A stretch of 54,692 bases of DNA from Bacteroidota bacterium (lineage in GTDB: Bacteria; Bacteroidota; Bacteroidia; Flavobacteriales; Weeksellaceae). A program made the position numbers and the translations under genes. The notes beneath the pieces were generated by a model, which saw only the letters and a list, made by a program, of their open reading frames with translations, did no database searches and was not told the DNA's origin. How positions within the stretch are numbered: position 1 is the stretch's first letter; every line of letters begins with the position of its first letter. This document shows positions 26,719 to 36,500 of this stretch, piece after piece. The stretch spans positions 1 through 54,692 of the forward strand of contig JAEZYN010000083.1 in the NCBI GenBank assembly GCA_023419095.1, read 5' to 3'.

Positions 26719-29700
26719 ATGAAAAATTTTTATTCGATTATATTTTTTCTCACAGCGCTGTTTTTTCAAACCAGCGTTCTTTACTCACAAACCTGTTCTA
26801 CATCAAATTCCGGCGCTTACGGTAATGGGTCCTGGATAGGACATGTGTATGATCATAATGGTTCCGGTAATCCGATCACCACACCGTTTGCAATGTATAA
26901 AGGGACTACGTCCGAAACAGAAAATTTTGATCGAAATTATGGTACAAGTAAGCCCGAATGCGCAGCGGCAGCTGATAATTTTGCGATCCGTTACAGGATG
27001 AATAAAACTTTTAGCGCAGGCACTTACACCTTTACTATCAGCGGAGATGATGGTATGCGCCTGAGTATTGATGGTGGCAGCACTTGGATTTTAAGTGACT
27101 GGGTCGATCACAGCTATCGCACAGTTTCTGTCAGTCAGGCCATGTCCGGCAATTATAATCTTGTGTTGGAATATTATGAAAAAAGAGTCGATGCAAGAAT
27201 TTCATTTTCAGTAAGTGGCCCCGCTTGTATAGCGCCAACGGCCCCGCCGACTTCACTGTTGCTTACACCCCATTCCGGCACGCAGATTAACGGAAGTTTT
27301 ACAGCTGCAGTCCCAGCAGCTACAAATTATTTGGTTTTGCGTAGCACGTCTGCATCATTATCTGCAAATCCTGTAAACGGTACCACTTATGCAGTCGGAT
27401 CTACGTTGGGTGGCGCAACAGTTCTATCCAACGGAGCGTCTACTTCTTTTATTTCTACAGGTTTAAGTCCCAATACAAGGTACTACTATTTTGTATTTTC
27501 TTATAATGCCACGGGCTGCACCGGGGGTCCGTTATATTCATCTGCAAATCCGCTGTCAGGCAGTGCTGTCACTTTGTGTGCCGCACCTAATGCGCCCACG
27601 GGTTTCACAGCAAGTAGAACCTCAAACAGTGCTGATATCAGTTTTAATGCAATAGGTGCGGCAGGCTATATGATTATTAGAAGTTCATCCGCTTCTGCTC
27701 CCCTGCCGCAATCTGGACATGCATACACGGTGGGCAATAATCTGGGGTTAGGTACTGTGATCTCAGTGGGCAACACCACTACCGTTACGGATACGGGTCT
27801 CGCCTCAAATACACAATATTATTACTATATTTATTCGTATAACACCGGCGCGTGTTCTAATAGCCCGGTTTACGCCTCTTCTTCGCTTTCGGGTAACATT
27901 ATCACGTGCCCTGGTGCTCCCATAGCTAAATCTGTTAGCGCAATATCGCAGAATTCTGCTACTATCGAATGGTCTTCACCTGGTGGAATCCCGCCGCTAA
28001 CCTATGCCGTAGAAGTTTCGTCAAACAGTTCCTTCACTGCGCAAATTACAGGCTCGCCTTTTAGCACTTCTGCTACGTCTCAAGGTGTTACCGGTCTGAC
28101 GGCAGGTACTAATTATTATTACAGGGTCAGAGCCGACAACGGTTGTGACGGACAATGGCTTACAGGCAGTTTTGTGACCGGTTGCGCAGCACCTGTTGCG
28201 CCTTCTGGATGCTCGCTTAATTTAAGTGGTGGTACCGTAAGCGGCACCATCGGTTCCCCTTCTCTTATTCCAAGTGGTTATCTTATCGTGCGCAGTTCCG
28301 CATCGGTCCCGCCTGTTCCTACAAATGGACAAACCTACAACACCGGCAGCAGCTTTGGTGGAAATTATGTCGTGCGCGGCAGCAATACTGCAATCCTGAC
28401 CACCACCTTTACCGATGTGCCTGCAGCATACACTTATTATTATGTATATTCTTTCAATGCTGATTGCTACGGAGCACCGGTTTACAGTCAACCTGTATCC
28501 GCGCGCATTAACGCATGTGCACCTTCTTCTAACGGTGATGCAAGATATATCAGTGAAGTGAAATTCCTCGGAACCTTAAATGTTGATACATCAAATGCCA
28601 CGGATTATTACGCCGGGGGATATGCAGATTATTCCGCACTGCCGCAAAAGGCAAAACAGATTCCGGGTGGCGTTATAAACTTAAATGTAAACCTTCTTGG
28701 ATCCGTAAACCCTCCCACTGCAACTATTAAGGCATGGGTAGATTGGGATAAGGACGGTATTTTCAACAGTACCGAGAGTGAGAGTGCGGGTGGTGAAAAG
28801 GTTTTTGATACAAACGCAAACGGCGTTTTAGCAGGAAATGTAATTTTCGGTTTTGTCGTGCCCTCAGGTACGGCTCCCGGTCTTTACACTATCAGAGTGC
28901 GAGCGAGTACCACCTCCGGCATTGGCCCTTGCGGAAATTCTGAAAACGGAGAAACTGAAGATTATACGTTTGAGGTCGTAGCAGACTGCACTTCTAAAAT
29001 AATGAGCGCAAGCTCGGCAGACCGCTGTGGTCCCGGTCCAGTAACACTTTCAGCTGTGGCTTCATCATCCACTGCCTCATTTCGATGGTACACCTCTGAG
29101 TTTGGCGCTGCAATATCTGGTGCAACGGCTGCGTCCTACACTGTTCCCAGTTTGTCAGTTGGCCAGCATACATTTTATGTTACTGCTGTAGATGGGTGTG
29201 AATCGGCATACCGCACACCTGTAAAAGTTACAGTAAGACCAACTCCGGTAATCACATTTGTTCAAAGTACGCCTGATTTCTGTGGCGCAAATAATTCGGT
29301 GATTATATCCTCCACCGGAAACAAGGAAGAAGTGACCATCTTTGAAGAGAAATTTGAAACAGATAATGTGAATTCTGCAGTTTTTGAAAATATAACCGAC
29401 GGTAATGCGACCGAAGCGGCCACATGGATGCTGAGACAGACTCCCTTCATTCCGGCAGCACCTTATAATATTGTGAAAGTGGCCTTGTCTTCAGGCTACA
29501 ATGGAGGCAATTTTGCCAACATCATTACCGATGTACGGCAGACTACAAATATTTTAAATCATTTCACTACAAAGTCTGCAGTGAATACGACAGGTTTCAC
29601 CGACTTAAAACTTGATTTTGATCTGTATTATTTTTCCGAAGAAGATATTGCGGAGAAGAACTACCTTAAGCTGCAGTATTCACTTGATAATGGTTTGAAC

Positions 29701-31779
29701 TGGATCGATCTGAAGACTTATCTCACAGACGTGGGCGTACCGAGCCGTTTTCAAAGCATCACGGAATCTTTGCCTGCAGTGTTGGAGAACCAAACACAGC
29801 TCAGATTGAGATTCTCACTCTTTGCCCTGGGAACCGCTAAAGCAGATGGCAGTGTGCTTGAATGGATTGTGGATGTGGTGGGTCTGGATAACGTTCGGCT
29901 TTATGGTAATAAAGATCTGCCGGCCTCCTTTTTATGGTCGGGTTCAGGTGGAGAGTTGCTGGACGACACCTGTAGCGCCCCGGTTTCTGCCATGGGTGCA
30001 CCCTCAGTCTGTGTGCGACTGAGCGAGACCGAACTCGAAAACCGGCAGAAGGTTACCATTTCCGCATCAGCTGCGCTTTCAAACGGATGCAGTGCCACCG
30101 GAACTATCGATGTGCTGAACAAGACCAAATTCTGGAATATCTCCTCCAACGAATGGGCCACCACCAACTGGAAACCTGGTACTGATATTCCCACAGCCGA
30201 TAACTGCGTCATCATCAAAAAACCGGTAACCATCAATAACACAACACAGGGCCTTGCCAAAAACATCACTGTCGAACCCAGCGGCGAACTCCAGATAAGT
30301 GGTTCCCTCAAAGTGACGGATTTTGTGAAAAACTATGCCCCGTCTGGTGCGGTGGTGATAGAATCCAATGCCAGCCTCATCCAGGTGAACGAGGGCAATA
30401 CCATCAATGTTGGAAACATTACCGCCCAACGAAAGGTGAATGTTTCTCCAGGGCGTCAGCAGTACAATTACATCATTTCACCGTTAGAAGGACAGTCCCT
30501 GAAGACAATTTATCCGAATATAGAATATGTGCTGTATCACAACGAAACGAATAATTTCTTCTATAACTCTAGCGGCGCCTACATCAAAGGGCGGGCACTC
30601 GCGGTGAAGGAGCCCAAAGCAGGCGTGCTCCCTAGTGCCAAGGCATCCACGGTGACGGCTACTTTTACTGGCTATCCTACCAATGGCGCTTTTACCTATA
30701 ATCTTGTTAACTCAAATACTGCCAGTCCAAAACGCGGCTACAACCTCGTGGGCAATCCATATCCTTCAAATATGGATCTGATACAGTTTTACCACATAAA
30801 CAGTGGCAGTGGCAACATCAGCAACGCGTTCCATTTGTGGGATAACCGCGCCAACAGCCAGACCGTACAGATGGGGGACAAGTATGAAGGGCAGGCTTAT
30901 GCAATCTTCCACGCCACCACACCGCCTGGCGAGGGCACCGGTACGCTCGCAACAGGTGATTTCGGTATGGCCGGAGTTGTACGCCCGACGAGATACATAA
31001 AAGTAGGCCAGGGCTTTATGGTAAAGACCAGCGTGAATAATCAGCCGCTGCTCTTTAATAATACCGTGCGTACGCATGAAGACGGTCCCACGTTCTTCGG
31101 ACGTACAGCTGAAAATACGGTGAACTTCGACAGGTTCTGGCTTAATATGATCACGCCCACAAATCTGCGTTCTGATATGGCTGTAGTGTATTTTGAAGGT
31201 GGAACCAATGGTTTCAGCAGTGATGACGCGGCCTCGTTGGGAGGATCAGATGAACTGTATTCACGGGTGGATGACAGGAAAGTAAATATCAACGGGCGCA
31301 GTATATTTACCGATGAGGATGTGGTACCACTCGGTACACGCCATTTTACGACGGGCGAGTACCGCATCGAACTGGCCGGAACAGAGGGTATTTTCAGCTC
31401 CGCGCAGCCTGTTTATCTCAAAGATAAATTGACAGGCGCGATCACCAACCTCAGCGAATCCGCCTACAGCTTTGCGGCTGAAGCAGGCGAAAGTACCGGC
31501 AGATTTGAGATTGTTTATAAATCGGGTGGCGTGCTAGCAACCGATGCAGGCGTGGAAGAATCGGTGGTCGTTTACCGCGAGAAAAATCATTTCCATGTCA
31601 GATCCGGCAAAAGAAATATCACGGGATTGCAACTGTTCGACAGCAGCGGCAGACTTGTATATTCGGTGAAGCCTAATGCGGTAGAAGCCATAATCGACGG
31701 AAACGCTTTGCCTACAGGTGTTTATATCCTGAGAATAGAACGCGGTGGTGAAGTCAGCACGCGAAAAATTGTGCGTTAG
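26719..31779 (+). CDS. T9SS adhesin-like protein with PA14-like, FN3-like and GEVED domains (1686 aa)
   Basis: The signal peptide is MKNFYSIIFFLTALFFQTSVLYSQ. Residues about 25-172 resemble PA14 (NGSWIGHVYD, GTYTFTISGDDGMRLSIDGGST, YNLVLEYYEKRVDARISF). Residues 172-600 hold about four FN3-like repeats (SNTRYYYFVFSYNATGC, ASNTQYYYYIYSYNTGAC, TYYYVYSFNADCYG). A GEVED domain lies at about 600-755 (ATIKAWVDWDKDGIFN, GETEDYTFEV), then an Ig-like unit (CGPGPVTLSAV...FRWYTSE) and a jelly-roll-like region (FEEKFETDNV). The shared module begins near 1136 (FWNISSNEWATTNWKPGTDIP) and includes YNLVGNPYPSNMDLIQFYH, FHLWDNRANSQTVQ, VGQGFMVKT, RFWLNMITP, KDKLTGAITNLSESAY and a T9SS tail ending STRKIVR. It is probably a surface adhesin, possibly binding glycans through the PA14-like part. 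Confidence 0.93.
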   Translation: MKNFYSIIFFLTALFFQTSVLYSQTCSTSNSGAYGNGSWIGHVYDHNGSGNPITTPFAMYKGTTSETENFDRNYGTSKPECAAAADNFAIRYRMNKTFSAGTYTFTISGDDGMRLSIDGGSTWILSDWVDHSYRTVSVSQAMSGNYNLVLEYYEKRVDARISFSVSGPACIAPTAPPTSLLLTPHSGTQINGSFTAAVPAATNYLVLRSTSASLSANPVNGTTYAVGSTLGGATVLSNGASTSFISTGLSPNTRYYYFVFSYNATGCTGGPLYSSANPLSGSAVTLCAAPNAPTGFTASRTSNSADISFNAIGAAGYMIIRSSSASAPLPQSGHAYTVGNNLGLGTVISVGNTTTVTDTGLASNTQYYYYIYSYNTGACSNSPVYASSSLSGNIITCPGAPIAKSVSAISQNSATIEWSSPGGIPPLTYAVEVSSNSSFTAQITGSPFSTSATSQGVTGLTAGTNYYYRVRADNGCDGQWLTGSFVTGCAAPVAPSGCSLNLSGGTVSGTIGSPSLIPSGYLIVRSSASVPPVPTNGQTYNTGSSFGGNYVVRGSNTAILTTTFTDVPAAYTYYYVYSFNADCYGAPVYSQPVSARINACAPSSNGDARYISEVKFLGTLNVDTSNATDYYAGGYADYSALPQKAKQIPGGVINLNVNLLGSVNPPTATIKAWVDWDKDGIFNSTESESAGGEKVFDTNANGVLAGNVIFGFVVPSGTAPGLYTIRVRASTTSGIGPCGNSENGETEDYTFEVVADCTSKIMSASSADRCGPGPVTLSAVASSSTASFRWYTSEFGAAISGATAASYTVPSLSVGQHTFYVTAVDGCESAYRTPVKVTVRPTPVITFVQSTPDFCGANNSVIISSTGNKEEVTIFEEKFETDNVNSAVFENITDGNATEAATWMLRQTPFIPAAPYNIVKVALSSGYNGGNFANIITDVRQTTNILNHFTTKSAVNTTGFTDLKLDFDLYYFSEEDIAEKNYLKLQYSLDNGLNWIDLKTYLTDVGVPSRFQSITESLPAVLENQTQLRLRFSLFALGTAKADGSVLEWIVDVVGLDNVRLYGNKDLPASFLWSGSGGELLDDTCSAPVSAMGAPSVCVRLSETELENRQKVTISASAALSNGCSATGTIDVLNKTKFWNISSNEWATTNWKPGTDIPTADNCVIIKKPVTINNTTQGLAKNITVEPSGELQISGSLKVTDFVKNYAPSGAVVIESNASLIQVNEGNTINVGNITAQRKVNVSPGRQQYNYIISPLEGQSLKTIYPNIEYVLYHNETNNFFYNSSGAYIKGRALAVKEPKAGVLPSAKASTVTATFTGYPTNGAFTYNLVNSNTASPKRGYNLVGNPYPSNMDLIQFYHINSGSGNISNAFHLWDNRANSQTVQMGDKYEGQAYAIFHATTPPGEGTGTLATGDFGMAGVVRPTRYIKVGQGFMVKTSVNNQPLLFNNTVRTHEDGPTFFGRTAENTVNFDRFWLNMITPTNLRSDMAVVYFEGGTNGFSSDDAASLGGSDELYSRVDDRKVNINGRSIFTDEDVVPLGTRHFTTGEYRIELAGTEGIFSSAQPVYLKDKLTGAITNLSESAYSFAAEAGESTGRFEIVYKSGGVLATDAGVEESVVVYREKNHFHVRSGKRNITGLQLFDSSGRLVYSVKPNAVEAIIDGNALPTGVYILRIERGGEVSTRKIVR

Positions 31780-31795
31780 ACCATTTACTTCCATT

Positions 31796-31823
31796 TCCCG
31801 GACAATATAGTTCGGGATTTTTA
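31796..31823 (+). terminator. Terminator of the 1686-aa adhesin gene
   Basis: An 8-bp stem (TCCCGGAC / GTTCGGGA, one G-T pair, loop AATATA) is followed by TTTTTATT. Confidence 0.8.
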
Positions 31824-32061
31824 TTCGCAAAGCAAAATGGCTGCAATCACGTTTTGAAGATAAATTGCCTGTTTCTTAAGAGCATGCTGTACATTCTTCT
31901 GAAGTAAATGATTGTTGGAGTATAATTTCAAATCAAATCGCTCTACGGTAACTGAGCTGTATTGCATTTTGCGCTCTATAGAACATTGCAACCGCATCAC
32001 GATATGAGAAGCGGATGGTTATTGAAATATTTAGCAGACATTAACTTCACTGAGCAACAGT
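31824..32061. other. Intergenic region, nothing recognised
   Basis: About 240 nt between the adhesin terminator and the peroxidase remnant. No convincing ORF or RNA structure was seen. Confidence 0.45.
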
Positions 32062-32769
32062 TTATTTCGGAAGTTTTGGCGGACGCATCTTGTATTGGTA
32101 GCTGTGCAGCGTCAGTAGAAAATTTTCAAGATCAGTAAGTTCGCTGTCGGTAAGATCCAGTTTTTTCAGCATTTCCGACTTTTGGGGTGCCATTGGGGTG
32201 TTGCGGTTTCTTTTTTCTGTAGGCATTCCGGCGTTATACATATTCAGTACACCCAGAAGGTGCGGGAAAAGACCGTTATGCATGTAAGGAGCTGTTTGTG
32301 AAACTTCGCGTAATGTTGGTGTTTTAAATTTTCCAACATCTTCATTCTTTTTCGTGAATTCATACCGACCTAAATCTTCATACTCACGTCCAAAATAGGT
32401 GAGGCCAATATTGTGAAGCTTTTGGTCGGAAAAGTACGGTGTGTTGTGGCAATTGACACAATTGGCCTTCGTGCGGAAAAGATGGAGACCATTGATTTCG
32501 GAATCACTGAGTTGCTCTTTGTCGCCGCTTACAAATTTATCATATCTCGATTTGGGGCTGATCAGTGTTCGTTCAAAGGTGGCAATGGCATAATTAATTT
32601 TTTCCTCAGAAACTTTTTCGTTGCCGAAAGCTTTTTTAAATAAGTCGCGATACCCTTTTATTTTTGCTATTCTTCGAACCGCGAGTTTTGTGTGCAGATT
32701 CATTTCCACGGGATTCTCAATGGGTGATTTTACTTGGTCTTCCAGCGAACCGGCGCGGCCGTCCCAGTC
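32062..32769 (-). pseudogene. Di-haem cytochrome c peroxidase, 5'-truncated remnant
   Basis: From WDGRAGSLEDQVKSPIENPVEMN onward the reading is a good C-terminal half of a MauG/CcpA-type cytochrome c peroxidase. It has ATFERTLISPKSRYDKF, the haem motif CVNCH followed by NTPYFSDQKLHNIGL, and FKTPTLREVSQTAPYMHNGLFPHL, ending PPKLPK. About 234 residues remain. The N-terminal half, with the first CxxCH, is absent. Upstream the frame reads into unrelated sequence (CWPPVLAD), so the breakpoint is near 32769. No signal peptide or start of its own remains. The reading frame that is left shows no internal stop, so the loss may be recent. Confidence 0.82.
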
Positions 32770-33091
32770 CGCCAACACCGGCGGCCAGCAAAAAATCTGG
32801 CAGAACCTTGACCGCAATATTTCCTCCCAGCATATAATGTTGCTTAAGCCAGTCAGATTTTCGCGGAACATAGAAGTAAGAGGGGTTGCTTATAAGAGGC
32901 TGCTCTGTGGTTCGCTCATCTGTTAGAATGTAACCAACATCGTATTCATTTTCGCTGCTCACTTCCAGTTTACCGGATAAGATAGTTTTAGGATTGTATT
33001 TAAAGATTCCGCGCGCGCCAAAGCCGGTACGTGTGTTACTTTCCGGTGCCTGCACACGTTTAAATCCATAATCGGCCTGTCCGTGGAATAC
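32770..33091 (-). pseudogene. Outer-membrane beta-barrel protein fragment (possibly DUF6850)
   Basis: In the minus-strand sense the open frame after a TAG at 33092-33094 reads VFHGQADYGFKRVQAPES, then GFGARGIFKYNPKTILSGKLEVSSENEYDVGY, PSYFYVPRKSDWLKQHYMLGGNIAVKVLPDFLLA. Alternating amphipathic strands with aromatic ends are typical of an outer-membrane barrel. It then goes out of frame into the peroxidase fragment. Both ends of the gene are missing. I recall DUF6850 barrels beside di-haem peroxidases in flavobacteria; that assignment is tentative. Confidence 0.55.
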
Positions 33092-33135
33092 CTAAGCTTC
33101 CGAAAAAAGCGTAGAATTTTCAAATTCAATTTATT

Positions 33136-33196
33136 AAAGCCTACCCAAAGTCATATTAAAGCGCACCCAAAGTCATATTATAGCGCACCAAAGCCC
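33136..33196. repeat. Tandem 22-bp repeat, two full copies plus a partial third
   Basis: Copies at 33136-33157 and 33158-33179 differ at two positions (unit AAAGCGCACCCAAAGTCATA plus TT). A degenerate third copy starts at 33180. Spaced GCGCACC-type repeats resemble the multi-repeat ends of IS21-family elements, but no transposase remains nearby, so this is only a suggestion. Confidence 0.6.
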
Positions 33197-33561
33197 TAAG
33201 TCTTGCACCTTCTTTTAGATTTTACTTTCTCCGATTGTAAAATAACGCCTATAAAAAGTATAAAAACAGGCAATTTCGGCGTAACAGATGCTCTGTTCCT
33301 CACGATGTATCCGGCCGGCGTATAAAACTGTATGCATATATTTCACTTTTTCGGTGACTTTCATCCATTTGCTTAGCAAATAACTGTTATGGCAATCTTT
33401 ATAATACCGCACAGAAACCGCGCGTATTCCGGCGATATCAGAACAGATATTGGCCGCGGTTAAATATTTTGCAAAAAATATTTAAAAGTTTGCGGATTTA
33501 TACATATTTTCGCACTCTGCGGTACTGATGAAAAGCGCAGATTTAAACACAAACACACTTG
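33197..33561. other. Intergenic region upstream of the 2064-aa adhesin
   Basis: No recognisable gene. TATTTTCG near 33505 is one base off the -7 consensus. The C/A-rich motif AAACACAAACACA lies just before the ATG at 33562, as in other adhesin genes of the array. Confidence 0.4.
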
Positions 33562-36500
33562 ATGAAAAAATTTTTATCCTCTGCGTGGCGCGGCAGCTAT
33601 GCCCTGTTCGCAAAATCTATCCTATTTTTAACGGTTTTATGCTCGGCGGGAGTGTGGGGGCAGGCAACTTTGCCTGTAACCAGAACAGCATGGGGAACAA
33701 CACCTACCGGTTGGACAGATAATGGGACGTCTCGAAATACTAATTATGCTTGCACCGGTAATAATGGAGGTTCTTTACAAGCCACCGGCAGATTCTATAA
33801 AGTAAATTTTGATAGTTCTCCAGATAAATTGACATATCAATTAAAAGGATCAAACCCGACCAATGGAGATTTCAGAGTACAACAATCACCCGATGGCACA
33901 ACGTGGACGGATGTGCAGACTTTCAGTACGATTACCGGTTCTTCATGCATTCCACAATCAAATATCCAGTTATTAGCGTCTAGTAGATATATTCAATTCA
34001 TCCTCCTTACTAAAACGACAGGAAATGTCGATATTGATGATGTAAACATCACAAAATTAGCTGTTTCGGGTATCACTTCCACCGCAATCGGAGGTAATTG
34101 GTCTGCTGGCTCATCTTGGGTAGGTGGAATTGCACCGGGCTTAACAGATAACGTAGTGATCGCTACAACCGGAACAAATTCGGTTAAAGTAGATGCAAAC
34201 ATTACGAGAGCAGCAGGTAGCACGACCACAGTAAATACAGGATCGATCTTAGAAGCTGGCTTTACATACACCAACAATGGAACTACAACTGTTAACGGCA
34301 CCTTCCAGATCAATACCAATGGTTTTGCAGGTGGTACCAATGATTTTGTGTACGGCACAAATGCATCCCTTATCTTCAATCATAATAACGGCAGTACATA
34401 TGGACCGATTGATGCTACACATAAATATTGGCCTGCAAGTAACGGCCCTACAAATGTCACCGTAAACGCAAACAGCCCTATTAATTTAGGTGTCAGCAGA
34501 ACAGTTCCCGGGACTTTGCAAACCGCCGCGGGCGTGCTCTTTCCATCAGCAAATTTAACTTTAAATGGTTCCGCACAGATAAACACCGGAGGTTATTTCG
34601 GTAATTCACCAATTTATGGTTCATCCTCTACCTTGATTTATAATACAGGAACTTCTAACGGTGCGTATGGAAGAGCTTCTGAATGGACTCGCGAGACCGG
34701 ATCGCTCGGATCTACACCCGGTTTTCCCAATAATTTACAGCTGATCAATAACAGTACATTGGATTACCCAAACACAGGTGGTTCACCATTTTCAACACCA
34801 TTAGGAATTGCCGGAAATCTGATTATTGAAAGTGGCTCTGCGCTGTATATGGATTACAATGGCGGTGGCACAAAATCAGGACGCTTAACGGTGGGCAAAA
34901 ATGTTACCATTGACGGTAATCTCTCTTTAGGTGACGCTAATGGTGGTGATCTTCATATCGGCGGTAATTGGGTGAGGACCGGCACTTTCAATCCGATGAG
35001 CCGTGCCGTCTTTTTTAATGGAACGTCCCCACAAACCATCACCGGTGCCACAACTTTTGATTATCTCACCATTAATAATGCGGCAGGTGTTACACTTGCA
35101 AGTCCCGTTACCAATAATCTCACTTTGGATTTTGCCAATGGTAAAATTACCTTAGGAAACAACGATCTGACCATCGGAAGCGCTGGCACCATCACGAATG
35201 CAACCTCCACAAAATATGTGGTGACAAACGGAAGTGGTAGACTAAAGAGAACGGTAAGTGGAACAAATGTTTCATTCCCCGTCGGTAATTCAGCATATAA
35301 TCCGGTCACACTGAATAATTCCGGAAGCTCGGATATATATGGGGTCAGAGTTGCTGACCTCACGCCCTCAGGAGCCAATCCGGCAAAAACGGTGAATAGA
35401 CAGTGGATTACCACGGAAGAAGTGGCAGGCGGCAGTAATTTGCAGGTAGTGGCACAGTATAACGCTGGCGAAACCGGAAGCGGATTTTCGATAGCTTCCG
35501 ACCCATTTATCGGCTTGTATAGTGCAACTGGATACACTCAGGTTGCTGCAAGCTTAGCCGGGAGCAATCCTTTTACCGCAAGTTCAAATGCCAACTTTAC
35601 TCCATCCGATTTAACCGGCGGAGCGCAATACTTCGCCGTGGGGAAAGATAACGGATTCGTTTCTGTGCCGGCAAAGTATGTAATCAGCAATATTACACCT
35701 GCTTCGCCAGTTGCGGGTCAGAGTTTCAGCGCCACGGTAACGGCACATGATGCGTATAATACTGCGTCTTTGCTTCCGTCGGGTTCTGCTTTCAATTTCA
35801 GTACGAATGGAAATGCGGGACCGATTTCAGGAACTGTAAGCGGCACCATAGCTTCCGGCAGCAGTTCCGTGGTAGTGAGTGGAATTATGTTACCTGATCC
35901 GGGAACAGGCGTTACCATTACAGCGACGAATACTGGCGGAGTACCGCTTGCGGCTGGTACCAGCGCACCCTTCACGGTGGTGGGTGCGGCAACTAACTTG
36001 AAATTTGTGAATGTTACCGCGAGCGGAACCGCGGGCAGCAATCTCCCTGCTTTTACCGTGGAAGCCAGAAGAGCGGATAATAGCGTCGATACTAACTTCA
36101 ACGGAAGTATTACGATAGCCAAAGCAAGCGGACCGGGAAATATTGGCGGAACTTTAACTAAAGCCGCGGTTGCGGGTGTCGCCAACTTCAATGATATACA
36201 GTTCGATGCAGCGGGAACGTACACGATTACGACTACTTCGGGAACGCTCACTTCCGACACGAGTGGCAATATTGTGATTGCTCCGAATCCGGCGAATGCG
36301 TATTTTAGAAGTAAAGGTAGCGGAAACTGGAATGCAGCATCAAGTTGGGAAAGCTCTTTTGATGGAATCACGTGGACGAATGCGAGTGTCGTGCCTACTT
36401 CGGCGGCAAATACAGTGACGATTACGAGTGGAAAAAATATCACTGTAGTTTCATCCATTACTTTCGATCAGTTAGTCATTGAAAATGGTGGACAACTTTC

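Noticed and set aside
33136..33196. Short direct repeats considered as a CRISPR array
   Set aside because: The units are adjacent, without unique spacers, and number only two and a half; no cas gene is nearby.
33215..33412. Minus-strand 65-codon frame near the tandem repeats, considered as a transposase remnant
   Set aside because: No DDE, HTH or other transposase motif is visible.
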